Positions 55,020 to 63,883 of a DNA stretch of 64,000 nt are shown here, in pieces. The stretch comes from Pseudomonas antarctica (lineage in GTDB: Bacteria; Pseudomonadota; Gammaproteobacteria; Pseudomonadales; Pseudomonadaceae): assembly GCF_001647715.1 (NCBI RefSeq), contig NZ_CP015600.1, forward strand, positions 1,674,001 to 1,738,000. Direction: 5' to 3'. The position numbers and the translations under genes are program-made. A model generated the notes under the pieces. That model was not told where the DNA came from and searched no databases. It was given only the letters and a program-made list of their open reading frames with translations. Position 1 is the first letter of the stretch; every line of letters starts with the position of its first letter.

Positions 55020-56309
55020 TTACCAAAGTGCGAGGCTATAACTCACCAGCACGCGTACTTCATCCGCATCACGGGCCGAATAGTTGGAACGGTACGTGGC
55101 GTTACGCAGGCGCAGGGCGACATCCTTGAATGTGCCGCTTTGCACGATGTAGCGGATCTCGCTGTTGCGTTCCCACTCTTTGCCGGTCTCACCGTTCCTG
55201 AGCTTGATGTTGTCACCCGACAGGTAACGGCTCATGAAACTCAGGCCGGGAATCCCGAGCTTGGCGAAATCGTAGTCGTAGCGCGCTTGCCAGGAGCGTT
55301 CTTCGGCGCCGGCAAAGTCGTTGATCTGCACGAAGTTGACAAGGTACGGATCGCTCCCATCCACGTAGGGAAAGGCGCTATCGCCAGACATGTGCTGGTA
55401 GCCGGCGCTGAGCTTGTGGCCGTTGAGGGCATAGCTGAACAGACCGTTGAGGGATTTGTTGTCGATCTTGCCGCCACGGGCGCTGCCGGTGTCATCGCTG
55501 ATGGCCAGGCGCAGGTCGGCGCCGAAGGTGCCAGGGCCCATCGGGCGTGAGGCCACCAGGCCGAGGAAGTGCTGGCGGTAGACGTCGTCGAGTTGGGCGA
55601 AGTGGTAGCTGCCGGTGATCTTGTCGGCGAATTTGTAGTCCACGCCACCGAAGTTGAAGTGCTTGCCGGTGGCGCCGCTGACGAAGCGGCTGTTCTTGTT
55701 GTTGAGGGCGATGTCTTCGTAGTCGGTGGAGTCGCGGTCCTTGGCTTTGTCCAGGCGGCCACCGGTAAACACCAGGTTCTTGAATTCTTTGGACGTGAGC
55801 AATCCGCCGTTGAAGGTCTGCGGCAGAATGCGCCCGTCATTGGGCTTGAGGATCGGCAGTTCGGGGATCAGCGCGCCGATTTTGAGCTCGGTGGCGGAGA
55901 TCTTCACTTTACCGGTCAGGCCAAGTTTGGAGTATTCGTCGACAGCCCGACCATTGTCGGTGGGCAGCAAGCCAGAGCCGGTGCGGTCGGGGCTGGAGTC
56001 GAGCTTGACGCCGAGCATGCCCAATGCATCCACGCCGAAGCCGACGGTGCCGTCGGTGTAGCCCGATTGCAGGTTAAGCATAAAGCCCTGGGCCCATTCA
56101 TCGCGCTTGGATTGCTGCGCACTGGTGCCGTCGCGAAAGTCGCGGTTGAAGTACATGTTGCGGGTTTCCAGGGTGCCGCTGCTGTCTTCGAAGAAGGCAG
56201 CCTGGCTCAGCGGCGAGAAGCCGGCAAGGGCAGTGGCACTGGCAAGGGCGGTGTGGGCAAGGCGAGAAAAACGAACAGGCGGGCAAGCCTGGGGCTGTGT
56301 CGACAGCAT
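55020..56309 (-). CDS. opdH: OprD-family porin, OpdH-like
   Basis: 429 residues. Signal peptide followed by an 18-strand OprD barrel: 'FFEDSSGTLETRNMYFNRDFRDG' (split) at the start is typical, 'GVKLDSSPDRTGSGLLP' follows, and the barrel ends in 'LVSYSLALW' with aromatic C-terminus. In P. aeruginosa OpdH is the tricarboxylate-specific porin next to tctCBA. The same order here supports the name. GGAG precedes ATG. It passes citrate-like acids across the outer membrane. Confidence 0.88.
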   Translation of the reverse strand: MLSTQPQACPPVRFSRLAHTALASATALAGFSPLSQAAFFEDSSGTLETRNMYFNRDFRDGTSAQQSKRDEWAQGFMLNLQSGYTDGTVGFGVDALGMLGVKLDSSPDRTGSGLLPTDNGRAVDEYSKLGLTGKVKISATELKIGALIPELPILKPNDGRILPQTFNGGLLTSKEFKNLVFTGGRLDKAKDRDSTDYEDIALNNKNSRFVSGATGKHFNFGGVDYKFADKITGSYHFAQLDDVYRQHFLGLVASRPMGPGTFGADLRLAISDDTGSARGGKIDNKSLNGLFSYALNGHKLSAGYQHMSGDSAFPYVDGSDPYLVNFVQINDFAGAEERSWQARYDYDFAKLGIPGLSFMSRYLSGDNIKLRNGETGKEWERNSEIRYIVQSGTFKDVALRLRNATYRSNYSARDADEVRVLVSYSLALW

Positions 56310-56323
56310 CGTTGTGAACTCCG

Positions 56324-56334
56324 TTATTGTTCTT
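56324..56334 (-). promoter_or_regulatory. Crc/Hfq CA motif at the opdH ribosome binding site
   Basis: On the minus strand AAGAACAATAA contains a perfect AANAANAA immediately upstream of GGAG. A terminator-like hairpin (AAAACGC/GCGTTTT) lies just upstream at 56344-56364. Confidence 0.65.
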
Positions 56335-56544
56335 ATTTTGGCGAAAACGCTTCGAGGCGTTTTTCTGGCGCTACGGATCAGGTAGCTCGGCGGGCATTGC
56401 CCACCGTGGCTGGATGCTAAAGGGCGAAGCTTTCACTAACCTTTCAGCTGTCTTTCAATGTTTTCGGGCTTCACAGGGCAGGCGGCGCCTGTAAACTGCC
56501 CGCCAAAGCGTGGCGTCGACCATGCCCGAATGAGGTGAAAAACC

Positions 56545-57216
56545 ATGCGTGTCCTCTTGGTTGAAGACCATTTGCAACTCGCCGAAAGTGTTGCCCAGGC
56601 GCTCAAGAGCACGGGTTTGACCGTCGACGTGTTGCACGATGGGGTGGCCGCGGACCTGGCCTTGAGCAGCGAGGAATACGCGGTGGTGATTCTCGATGTA
56701 GGGCTGCCGCGCATGGATGGTTTTGAGGTGTTGGCGCGTTTGCGGGCGCGTGGGAAAAATCTGCCCGTGCTGATGCTCACGGCGCGCAGTGATGTGAAAG
56801 ACCGCGTGCATGGCCTGAACCTGGGGGCCGATGATTATCTCGCCAAGCCCTTTGAACTGACCGAGCTGGAAGCACGGGTCAAGGCACTGTTGCGCCGCAG
56901 TGTGTTGGGCGGGGAGCGCCAACAGGCGTGCGGCGTGCTGGTCTACGACCTGGATACCCGACGCTTCACGGTTGGCGGCGAACTGATGACATTTACTTCC
57001 CGCGAGCAGGCGGTGCTTGAAGCGCTGATCGCCCGGCCCGGCCGCGTGATGAGCAAAGAGCAACTGGCCTCTCAGGTCTTCGGCCTGGATGAAGAAGCCA
57101 GCCCCGACGCCATCGAAATCTATGTGCACCGCCTGCGCAAGAAGCTCGATGGCCAACCCATCGCCATTGTGACGTTCCGCGGCCTCGGCTATTTGCTGGA
57201 AGCGCGCGATGCATAA
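56545..57216 (+). CDS. tctD: Two-component response regulator TctD
   Basis: 223 residues, OmpR class. Receiver: 'MRVLLVEDHLQLAESV', phospho-acceptor Asp51 in 'VVILDVGLPRMDGFEVL', 'LMLTARS' and 'LGADDYLAKPF'. Winged-helix output: 'SPDAIEIYVHRLRKKLDG'. It activates opdH-tctCBA in response to tricarboxylates. It is divergent from opdH, as expected for this system, and overlaps the kinase gene by eight bases. Confidence 0.92.
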   Translation: MRVLLVEDHLQLAESVAQALKSTGLTVDVLHDGVAADLALSSEEYAVVILDVGLPRMDGFEVLARLRARGKNLPVLMLTARSDVKDRVHGLNLGADDYLAKPFELTELEARVKALLRRSVLGGERQQACGVLVYDLDTRRFTVGGELMTFTSREQAVLEALIARPGRVMSKEQLASQVFGLDEEASPDAIEIYVHRLRKKLDGQPIAIVTFRGLGYLLEARDA

Positions 57217-58594
57217 GCCCAGCAGCCTGCGCTGGCGCCTGCTGTGGAACCTGGCGCTGTTGCTGGTGGTGTTGATGCTGGCCAGCGGCATGAGTGCCTA
57301 CTGGAATGGGCGCGAAGCCGCCGACACCGCCTATGACCGCACCTTGCTGGCCTCGGCGCGTACCATCGCCGCCGGGTTGACCCAGGTGGACGGCACCCTG
57401 AGCGCGAATGTGCCTTATGTGGCGCTGGACACCTTCGCCTACGACAGCGCCGGGCGCATTTATTATCAGGTCAATGACATCAATCAGAAGCTGATTTCGG
57501 GCTACGAAAACCTCCCGGGCCCGCCGCCCGGCACGCCGCGCACCGACGACTACCCGGCGTTGGCGCGGTTCTATAACGCCATGTACCAGGGCCAGCATGT
57601 ACGCGTGGTCAGCCTGCTCAAAGCGGTCTCCGAGCCGAACATGAATGGCATGGCGGAAATTCGTGTCGCGGAAACCGATGAAGCGCGCGAGAGCATGGCC
57701 CGCAGCCTGTTGGCCGACACGTTATTGCGTTTGGGGATGTTGGCCGTCGGCGCGTTGCTGCTGGTGTGGTATGCCGTGAGTGCGGCGCTGCGGCCGTTGG
57801 AGCGTCTGCGTACGGCAGTGGAAGAGCGTCAGCCTGACGACTTGCGGCCGTTGCCGCTGGTAGAGGTGCAACACGAGTTCGGCCCACTGGTGCGTTCCCT
57901 CAACCACTTCACCGAGCGTTTGCGCGGCCAGTTTGAGCGGCAGGCGCAGTTTATCGCCGACGCCGCCCACGAACTGCGCACCCCGCTGGCGGCGCTCAAG
58001 GCCCGGCTGGAGCTGGGCCTGCGCAGCGACGCTCCGGCGACATGGCGCAGTACGCTGGAAACCGCCGCCCAAGGCACCGACCGTTTGACTCACCTGGCCA
58101 ACCAATTGTTATCGCTGGCGCGCATCGAAAATGGCGCGCGGGCGATTGCCGAAGGTGGCGCGCAATTGCTCGACCTCAGCCAACTGGCGCGGGAGCTGGG
58201 TATGGCCATGGCACCGTTGGCCCATGCGCGCGGCGTCGCCCTGGCGTTGGAGGCGGATGAGCCCGTGTGGTTGCGCGGCGAGCCGACATTGTTGAATGAG
58301 TTACTGAGCAACCTGGTCGACAACGCGCTGGCCCACACACCCTCGGGCGGCAATGTGATCCTGCGGGTTTCGGCGCCAGCCATTCTGGAAGTCGAAGATG
58401 ATGGCCCAGGCATCCCGCTGGATGAGCGGGACCGGGTATTTGAGCGTTTTTATCGCCGCAGCCAGCAGGGCATGGGTTCTGGTTTGGGGCTGGCGATTGT
58501 CGGGGAGATCTGCCGCGCGCACCTGGCGCAGATCAGCCTGCATGATGGTGAGTTGGCGGGATTGAAGGTGCGGGTGAGTTTTATCGCGGGTTGA
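57209..58594 (+). CDS. tctE: Two-component sensor histidine kinase TctE
   Basis: 461 residues. Two N-terminal helices (about 10-29 and 170-190) bound a periplasmic sensor of about 140 residues. The kinase core has the H-box 'ADAAHELRTPLAALKARLE', N-box 'LLSNLVDNALAHTPSGGN' and G-boxes 'VEDDGPGIPLDERD' and 'GMGSGLGLAIV'. It should sense citrate or related acids and phosphorylate TctD. Its stop abuts the convergent HDOD gene stop in TGATCA. Confidence 0.92.
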   Translation: MHKPSSLRWRLLWNLALLLVVLMLASGMSAYWNGREAADTAYDRTLLASARTIAAGLTQVDGTLSANVPYVALDTFAYDSAGRIYYQVNDINQKLISGYENLPGPPPGTPRTDDYPALARFYNAMYQGQHVRVVSLLKAVSEPNMNGMAEIRVAETDEARESMARSLLADTLLRLGMLAVGALLLVWYAVSAALRPLERLRTAVEERQPDDLRPLPLVEVQHEFGPLVRSLNHFTERLRGQFERQAQFIADAAHELRTPLAALKARLELGLRSDAPATWRSTLETAAQGTDRLTHLANQLLSLARIENGARAIAEGGAQLLDLSQLARELGMAMAPLAHARGVALALEADEPVWLRGEPTLLNELLSNLVDNALAHTPSGGNVILRVSAPAILEVEDDGPGIPLDERDRVFERFYRRSQQGMGSGLGLAIVGEICRAHLAQISLHDGELAGLKVRVSFIAG

Positions 58595-59416
58595 TCAGTA
58601 AAACATCGAGCGCGCTTCATCCAACTCGGCACGCAGGGCCTCGCTGTAGGGGTCGAGCCGCAACTTCTTGATCGCCGGCAGGCTGGAAACGGGCACATTC
58701 GCCAGCGGATGATCGGTGCCTCGGTGGCAATACAGCACGGCGACCTGCACCAGATCGATGTAGTCCAGGCTCGCGGAGTCGCGCTCCAGGTCCAGGTATT
58801 GCCCGGGCAGCTTCGCCAGCATCTCCGGGAAGTCCCAGCCACCGAGCAGTTTGTCCCCAAGCAACGGGTGGATGCTCTCGATGACGTGGTTGAGGCTGAC
58901 AGGGTCGGCGAGCAGTTCGTAATGATCTTCGGCGTACGTGAGAATGGGCAGCACGCCAATCTGATGCACCAGCCCGCCGAGGGCCGCCTGGTCCGGTTTG
59001 AGATGGCTGTGGCTGCGGCACAAGACATAACTCACACCGGCCACTTCCAGGCTACGGCGCCACACTTCGCGCATTTTCAGCTCAACGACTTCGGAGCGGG
59101 CGTGGAAGATTTGTTCCATCACCAGGCCGATGGCCAGGTTGCTGCTGTAGTTGGTGCCCAGCCGGGTGATGGCGGTGTGCAGGTCGGTGACTTCCTGGGT
59201 CGCGCGCAGCAGCGGGCTGTTGACCACTTTGATCAGGCGCGCCGACAGGGCGGTATCGCGACCGATCACTTTGCTCAAGTGGCTGATGCTGATCTCCGGG
59301 TCTTCGGCGGCCTGACGAATTTTCAGGGCCACTTCCGGTAATGTCGGCAGAACCAGGTCATCGTTGTCGATGGCCATCACCAAAGCCTGTTGGACTTTTT
59401 CCGCCAGCTTGTTCAT
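58595..59416 (-). CDS. HDOD-domain protein
   Basis: 273 residues. A HDOD domain spans most of the protein: 'LPTLPEVALKIRQAAEDPEISI' (split), 'LSKVIGRDTALSARLIKVVNSPL', 'TRLGTNYSSNLAIGLVM'. 'ALGGLVHQIGVLPIL' has HQ where true HD phosphohydrolases have HD, as expected for this non-catalytic group. These proteins act in signalling (often linked to c-di-GMP or stress), but the partner is unknown here. Confidence 0.88.
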   Translation of the reverse strand: MNKLAEKVQQALVMAIDNDDLVLPTLPEVALKIRQAAEDPEISISHLSKVIGRDTALSARLIKVVNSPLLRATQEVTDLHTAITRLGTNYSSNLAIGLVMEQIFHARSEVVELKMREVWRRSLEVAGVSYVLCRSHSHLKPDQAALGGLVHQIGVLPILTYAEDHYELLADPVSLNHVIESIHPLLGDKLLGGWDFPEMLAKLPGQYLDLERDSASLDYIDLVQVAVLYCHRGTDHPLANVPVSSLPAIKKLRLDPYSEALRAELDEARSMFY

Positions 59417-59453
59417 TCATGCTCTCTAGGGTGTTGCAAAAAAGGTACGGCGA

Positions 59454-60395
59454 TTAACGCTGGATCTCTTTATCGCGATCCAGTTGGTAAGGCACGTCGA
59501 GCAGGTGCAAACCGGGTCCTTCCAGAGTGCCTAAGTGCACATCGCCGCTCTCGGCTGCTTCGGCTTGCAGCACGGCCAGAAGTTCAATCGATTGATCAGC
59601 TTTTGCCGCGATCACGACTTCCCCGATCGCGCTGTTGTGGTTGGGCGAGAACAGCGCAGTGCCTGGCTCGGGCAGTTCGGCCGCATTGAGGCTCAAGCGG
59701 TAGAGGCGACGCTTGAGCTTGCCCAAATACTGCATGCGCGCGACGATTTCCTGACCGGTGTAGCAGCCTTTCTTGAAGCTGACGCCGCCGACGGCCTGCA
59801 GGTTGAGCATCTGCGGGATGAACAGTTCGCGGGTTTGCGGCATGACCTGGCCGATGCCTGCGCGGATCTGGCCCAGCAGCCATTCATTCAAGTCAGCGTG
59901 TTGCAGTTGGCTGGCCAATTGATTGCGTACGGTTTCCGCTTGCTCGGCCGGCACCCAGAGTTCAGCGCGGGCGGGTGAGACGCGAATGGCGATCAGCGTG
60001 TCTGTGCGGGCGACGCTGTCGGTTTCGGCTGGCAGCTCAAGGCCGAGGCTGGCCAGGGCCTGGTCCGCATTCGACAGGCCGAAACGTACCCAGGCGGCGC
60101 TTTCGTCGGTGAGCTTGGATTTGGAGAACACTGCGTATTTTTTCAGATCGGCCAGTTGCGGTTCGAGCAGTTCGGTGGCCATGGTCATGAGCACGCCATC
60201 ACCTTGCAGGAGGATGCGAAAACTCGACTGCATGCGGCCTTTTTGCGTGCAGCGCGCGCCCAGGCTGGCCTGGGTGTCGCTCAGGTAGTTGAGGTTGCAG
60301 GTCAGTTGCCCTTGCAGGAACTTGGCAGCGTCGGAGCCGCGGACGGCGAGAACGCCTTCGTGGTGCAGGGCGCAGAAAAAAGCAGAGTCGGCCAT
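59454..60395 (-). CDS. ygfZ: Folate-binding protein YgfZ
   Basis: 313 residues. The diagnostic signature KGCYTGQEIVARMQYLGKLK contains the key Cys. The N-terminal GcvT-like fold begins 'RGSDAAKFLQGQLTCNL'. YgfZ acts with folate in Fe-S cluster assembly or repair. It is divergent from sdhE, a common neighbour in gamma-proteobacteria. Confidence 0.93.
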   Translation of the reverse strand: MADSAFFCALHHEGVLAVRGSDAAKFLQGQLTCNLNYLSDTQASLGARCTQKGRMQSSFRILLQGDGVLMTMATELLEPQLADLKKYAVFSKSKLTDESAAWVRFGLSNADQALASLGLELPAETDSVARTDTLIAIRVSPARAELWVPAEQAETVRNQLASQLQHADLNEWLLGQIRAGIGQVMPQTRELFIPQMLNLQAVGGVSFKKGCYTGQEIVARMQYLGKLKRRLYRLSLNAAELPEPGTALFSPNHNSAIGEVVIAAKADQSIELLAVLQAEAAESGDVHLGTLEGPGLHLLDVPYQLDRDKEIQR

Positions 60396-60535
60396 GGGTC
60401 ATCGCAGGTCAAAAAGTCATGCGTGCATCATAGAGGGGCGTTCGGTAAATGGATAGTTTCCGTATGAGGCGACCAAAGCCGACTGGTCCGCTGCCGTCGG
60501 GGCTGTATACTTGCGCCCTATTTGAGGAGCGCTCC

Positions 60536-60790
60536 ATGGTCGAAGAAGTAGAAATCAATCGCCTCTACTGGCACAGCCGTCGCGGCATGCTGGAGTTGGA
60601 TGTGTTGTTGGTGCCTTTCACCAGAGAGGTGTACAAGACGCTCAATCAGGTGGATCGCGAACTCTACGAGCGGCTGCTGACTTGCGAAGACCAGGACATG
60701 TTCGGCTGGTTCATGGAACGCGCCGAATCTGAAGATCCGGAGCTGCAGCGCATGGTTCGTAAGATTCTGGACCGTGTCCAGCCCAAGTAA
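60536..60790 (+). CDS. sdhE: FAD assembly factor SdhE
   Basis: 84 residues. The defining motif [17 protein letters not shown] contains RGxxE, which contacts succinate dehydrogenase; '[14 protein letters not shown]' follows. It flavinylates SdhA. GAGGAGC precedes ATG 60536; a longer in-frame start has no support. It overlaps the ygfX start by 17 bases. Confidence 0.95.
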   Translation: MVEEVEINRLYWHSRRGMLELDVLLVPFTREVYKTLNQVDRELYERLLTCEDQDMFGWFMERAESEDPELQRMVRKILDRVQPK

Positions 60791-61220
60791 TCGCTTCGAA
60801 TGCCGCTGGCAGGCCTCTCGGCTGTTGCTGGCGGCGTATCTGCTTGCCCAGGTGTTCGCGCTGGGTGCCTTGCTTGTTGTTGACTTACCTTTCTCCAGCG
60901 TTGGCATTTTGTTGTGCCTGGCTCACGCTGCGTGGGTCTTACCGCGTCATATCCTGCTGACCCACCGTTCGTCGATTCGTGGCCTGCGCCGCGACGAAGA
61001 TGGCTGGCAGTTGTTCAGCCATGAGCGAGGCTGGCACAGTGTTCAGCTACGCCCAGATAGCCTGGCATTGCCGCTGATCGTGGTACTGCGCTATCGGGTG
61101 CAGGGCGAATGGCGGGTGCGCTCGATCTGTGTGCCGATGGATTCGCAGGCCGCCGATGTGCATCGGCGCCTGCGGGTACGCTTGAAGTTCAGCCGCCGTA
61201 GGTGGTTGGCACCAGAATAG
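60774..61220 (+). CDS. ygfX: YgfX family membrane protein
   Basis: 148 residues with a short N-terminal hairpin of two helices ('[20 protein letters not shown]', '[13 protein letters not shown]'), the YgfX/CptA arrangement. The start is GTG at 60774 inside sdhE. The pair was once called a toxin-antitoxin pair (CptAB); SdhE's flavinylation role is now better supported. Its 3' end overlaps the convergent nadB by 32 bases. Confidence 0.86.
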   Translation: MSSPSNRFECRWQASRLLLAAYLLAQVFALGALLVVDLPFSSVGILLCLAHAAWVLPRHILLTHRSSIRGLRRDEDGWQLFSHERGWHSVQLRPDSLALPLIVVLRYRVQGEWRVRSICVPMDSQAADVHRRLRVRLKFSRRRWLAPE

Positions 61221-62805
61221 TGTCGCGGGCCTCAGGCAGCATCTGCGGGTAGTCGAGGGTGTAATGCAGGCCGCGACTTTCCTTGCGCTCCATGGCTGAG
61301 CGGATCATCAGTTCGGCGACTTGGGCCAGGTTGCGCAACTCAATCAAGTCGCGGCTGACCTTATAGTTGCTGTAGAACTCGTCAATCTCATCCAGTAGCA
61401 ACCGCACGCGGTGTTGAGCGCGTTGCAGGCGCTTGTTGGTACGCACAATGCCGACGTAGTCCCACATGAAACGGCGCAGTTCGTCCCAGTTGTGGGCGAT
61501 GATCACGTCTTCGTCCGAGTCGGTCACCTGGCTGGCGTCCCAGCGCGGCAAGGCGGCGGGCACGGGGATGCGTGGCAGTTGCTCGAGGATGTCGGCTGCC
61601 GCAGAGCGGGCGTAGACAAAACATTCGAGCAGTGAGTTGCTCGCCATGCGGTTGGCGCCATGCAGGCCGGTAAAGCTGGTTTCGCCAATCGCATACAGGC
61701 CGGGTACGTCGGTGCGGCCATGCTGGTCGACCATCACGCCGCCGCAGGTGTAGTGCGCGGCCGGCACCACGGGGATCGGGCCTTTGGTGATATCGATGTT
61801 GAACGCCAGGCAGCGCTCGTAGACGGTGGGGAAGTGAGTCTTGATGAAGGCTTCGGGCTTGTGGCTGATATCGAGGTAGACGCAGTCGATGCCCAGGCGC
61901 TTCATTTCGTGGTCGATGGCGCGGGCGACGATATCCCGTGGTGCTAATTCTGCGCGTGGGTCGAAGCGCTGCATGAAACGCTCACCATTCGGCAGTTTCA
62001 GATGTGCGCCTTCACCGCGTAGGGCTTCGGTGATCAGGAAACTCTTGGCTTGCGGGTGATACAGGCAGGTGGGGTGGAACTGATTGAATTCCAGATTGGC
62101 CACCCGGCAGCCCGAACGCCAGGCCATGGCGATGCCATCACCGCAGGCGCCATCGGGGTTGCTGGTATAGAGGTAGACCTTGGCCGCGCCGCCCGAGGCG
62201 AGAATGGTGAAGCGTGCGCCGTAGGTGTCGACTTCACCGCTGGCACGATTGAGTACGTAGGCGCCGAGGCAGCGTTCGCCGTCCAGGCCCAGGCGTTTTT
62301 CCGTGATCAGGTCGACGGCGACACGCTGCTCCAGCAATTCGATGTTGGGGCGTTGGCGGGCTTGGTCGAGCAGGGTCTTGAAGATCGCCGCGCCGGTGGC
62401 GTCGGCGGCGTGGATGATGCGGCGATGGCTGTGGCCGCCTTCACGGGTCAGGTGAAACTCGAAGCCGCCGTCGTCACTGCCAGCGTGTTCGTCGCGGGTG
62501 AACGGCACGCCCTGATCGATCAGCCATTGGATGGCTTCGCGGCTGTGCTCGACGGTGAAGCGCACGGCGTCTTCGTTGCACAGGCCGCCGCCGGCGTTGA
62601 GGGTGTCCTCGACGTGGGATTGCACTGTATCGGTGTCGTCCAGTACCGCCGCGACACCGCCTTGGGCCCAAAATGTCGAGCCGTTGGCCAGATCACCCTT
62701 GCTCAGGACGGCAATGCGCAGGTGGCCGGGCAGGGTCAGTGCCAGGCTCAAGCCGGCCGCGCCGCTGCCAATCACCAGAACATCGTGTTGAAACTGTTGG
62801 CTCAT
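61189..62805 (-). CDS. nadB: L-aspartate oxidase
   Basis: 538 residues. FAD loop '[20 protein letters not shown]', '[18 protein letters not shown]', active region '[20 protein letters not shown]' (split), '[16 protein letters not shown]' and '[15 protein letters not shown]'. It oxidises aspartate to iminoaspartate, the first step of NAD synthesis. It is divergent from algU, the conserved Pseudomonas arrangement. ATG 62805; an upstream ATG in frame is less likely. Confidence 0.96.
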   Translation of the reverse strand: MSQQFQHDVLVIGSGAAGLSLALTLPGHLRIAVLSKGDLANGSTFWAQGGVAAVLDDTDTVQSHVEDTLNAGGGLCNEDAVRFTVEHSREAIQWLIDQGVPFTRDEHAGSDDGGFEFHLTREGGHSHRRIIHAADATGAAIFKTLLDQARQRPNIELLEQRVAVDLITEKRLGLDGERCLGAYVLNRASGEVDTYGARFTILASGGAAKVYLYTSNPDGACGDGIAMAWRSGCRVANLEFNQFHPTCLYHPQAKSFLITEALRGEGAHLKLPNGERFMQRFDPRAELAPRDIVARAIDHEMKRLGIDCVYLDISHKPEAFIKTHFPTVYERCLAFNIDITKGPIPVVPAAHYTCGGVMVDQHGRTDVPGLYAIGETSFTGLHGANRMASNSLLECFVYARSAAADILEQLPRIPVPAALPRWDASQVTDSDEDVIIAHNWDELRRFMWDYVGIVRTNKRLQRAQHRVRLLLDEIDEFYSNYKVSRDLIELRNLAQVAELMIRSAMERKESRGLHYTLDYPQMLPEARDTILVPTTYGG

Positions 62806-62989
62806 TTGAAGGATTCCGCAAAAAGCGATCCACAGGGGTTGGCGCAAACAGGACGCCTGGATCGGCGAATCAAAGGGTCACACGGGCCACTAGTATATAG
62901 AGGGGGGGAGCGGCACAATAGCCGGGCATTCGTGGCAATGTGAAATTACGGTGCACGGCGAGGGGCTGACTGACTGGTTATTGAGGTGG

Positions 62990-63017
62990 GAACTTTTTGC
63001 ATAAGCCCCGACTCAAT
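62990..63017 (+). promoter_or_regulatory. AlgU-type promoter, distal
   Basis: GAACTT at 62990-62995, then 17 bases, then TCAAT at 63013-63017. It resembles the consensus GAACTT-N16/17-TCTGA. Confidence 0.6.
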
Positions 63018-63183
63018 AGCAGGTTGCCCGAAAGCTGGGAAAACGTTGAGTTTATTGGCCCGTCGGGAGCATTGGACGCGTCAGAAGACCGGCGACAAGA
63101 TTATTCGCGCAGCCGGCCTAGCCCGCGCTGCGTTTTTCGTGTGTGCCAAATCAGTGCATGCCGGAAACTTGCTTGGAGGGGGA

Positions 63184-63210
63184 GAACTTTTGCGAAAAGT
63201 CCTAGTCTAT
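63184..63210 (+). promoter_or_regulatory. AlgU-type promoter, proximal
   Basis: GAACTT at 63184-63189, exactly 16 bases, then TCTAT at 63206-63210, 60 bases before the algU start. It fits autoregulation of algU. Confidence 0.78.
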
Positions 63211-63269
63211 GTTTGCAAGCCTGATCGTTTAGTTATGCAAGCCTCCTTCAAGTACAACGAGGAGTGTTC

Positions 63270-63851
63270 ATGCTAACCCAGGAAGAGGATCAGCAGCTGG
63301 TCGAGCGCGTTCAACGCGGCGACAAGCGCGCATTTGATCTGCTAGTGCTGAAATACCAGCACAAAATTCTCGGGTTGATCGTGCGGTTTGTGCACGACAC
63401 CCATGAAGCGCAGGACGTTGCACAGGAAGCCTTTATCAAGGCGTACCGTGCACTTGGCAATTTCCGCGGTGATAGTGCGTTTTACACGTGGCTATACCGT
63501 ATCGCCATTAACACGGCGAAGAACTATCTGGTGTCTCGCGGACGCCGCCCACCTGATAGCGATGTAAGTTCAGAAGATGCAGAATTTTACGATGGTGATC
63601 ACGGCCTCAAAGATCTCGAGTCGCCGGAGCGTGCATTGCTGCGCGACGAGATCGAAGGCACCGTTCATCGCACAATTCAGCAACTGCCAGAAGATTTGCG
63701 TACGGCGTTAACTTTACGTGAATTCGATGGTCTGAGTTACGAAGACATTGCGAGCGTCATGCAGTGTCCGGTGGGGACTGTAAGGTCACGGATTTTCCGG
63801 GCCCGGGAAGCCATCGATAAAGCCTTGCAACCGTTGTTGCAGGAAAACTAA
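63270..63851 (+). CDS. algU: RNA polymerase sigma factor AlgU (RpoE)
   Basis: 193 residues, nearly identical in pattern to P. aeruginosa AlgU (193 residues), starting MLTQEEDQQLVERVQRGDKR. Region 2 'DVAQEAFIKAYRALGNFRGD' and region 4 'YEDIASVMQCPVGTVRSRIF'. It directs envelope-stress and alginate genes. GAGGAG precedes ATG 63270. Followed 32 bases later by mucA. Confidence 0.97.
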   Translation: MLTQEEDQQLVERVQRGDKRAFDLLVLKYQHKILGLIVRFVHDTHEAQDVAQEAFIKAYRALGNFRGDSAFYTWLYRIAINTAKNYLVSRGRRPPDSDVSSEDAEFYDGDHGLKDLESPERALLRDEIEGTVHRTIQQLPEDLRTALTLREFDGLSYEDIASVMQCPVGTVRSRIFRAREAIDKALQPLLQEN

Positions 63852-63883
63852 AGACAGCGGCGACAGCCAAGAGAGGAACCGCC

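Larger units (their letters stand above)
62806..63269. promoter_or_regulatory. nadB-algU intergenic region
   Basis: 464 bases without a credible gene. It contains two AlgU-type promoters (separate entries) and the nadB promoter side. A short open frame here (62986-63276 region) has no ribosome binding site and is rejected. Confidence 0.7.

Noticed and set aside
60536..61220. CptAB toxin-antitoxin reading of sdhE-ygfX
   Set aside because: SdhE's flavinylation motif (RGxxELD) is intact and the genes are core and conserved beside ygfZ/nadB, which fits housekeeping better.
62986..63276. 96-codon plus-strand frame in the nadB-algU gap
   Set aside because: Contains the AlgU-type promoters, has no ribosome binding site and runs into the algU start.
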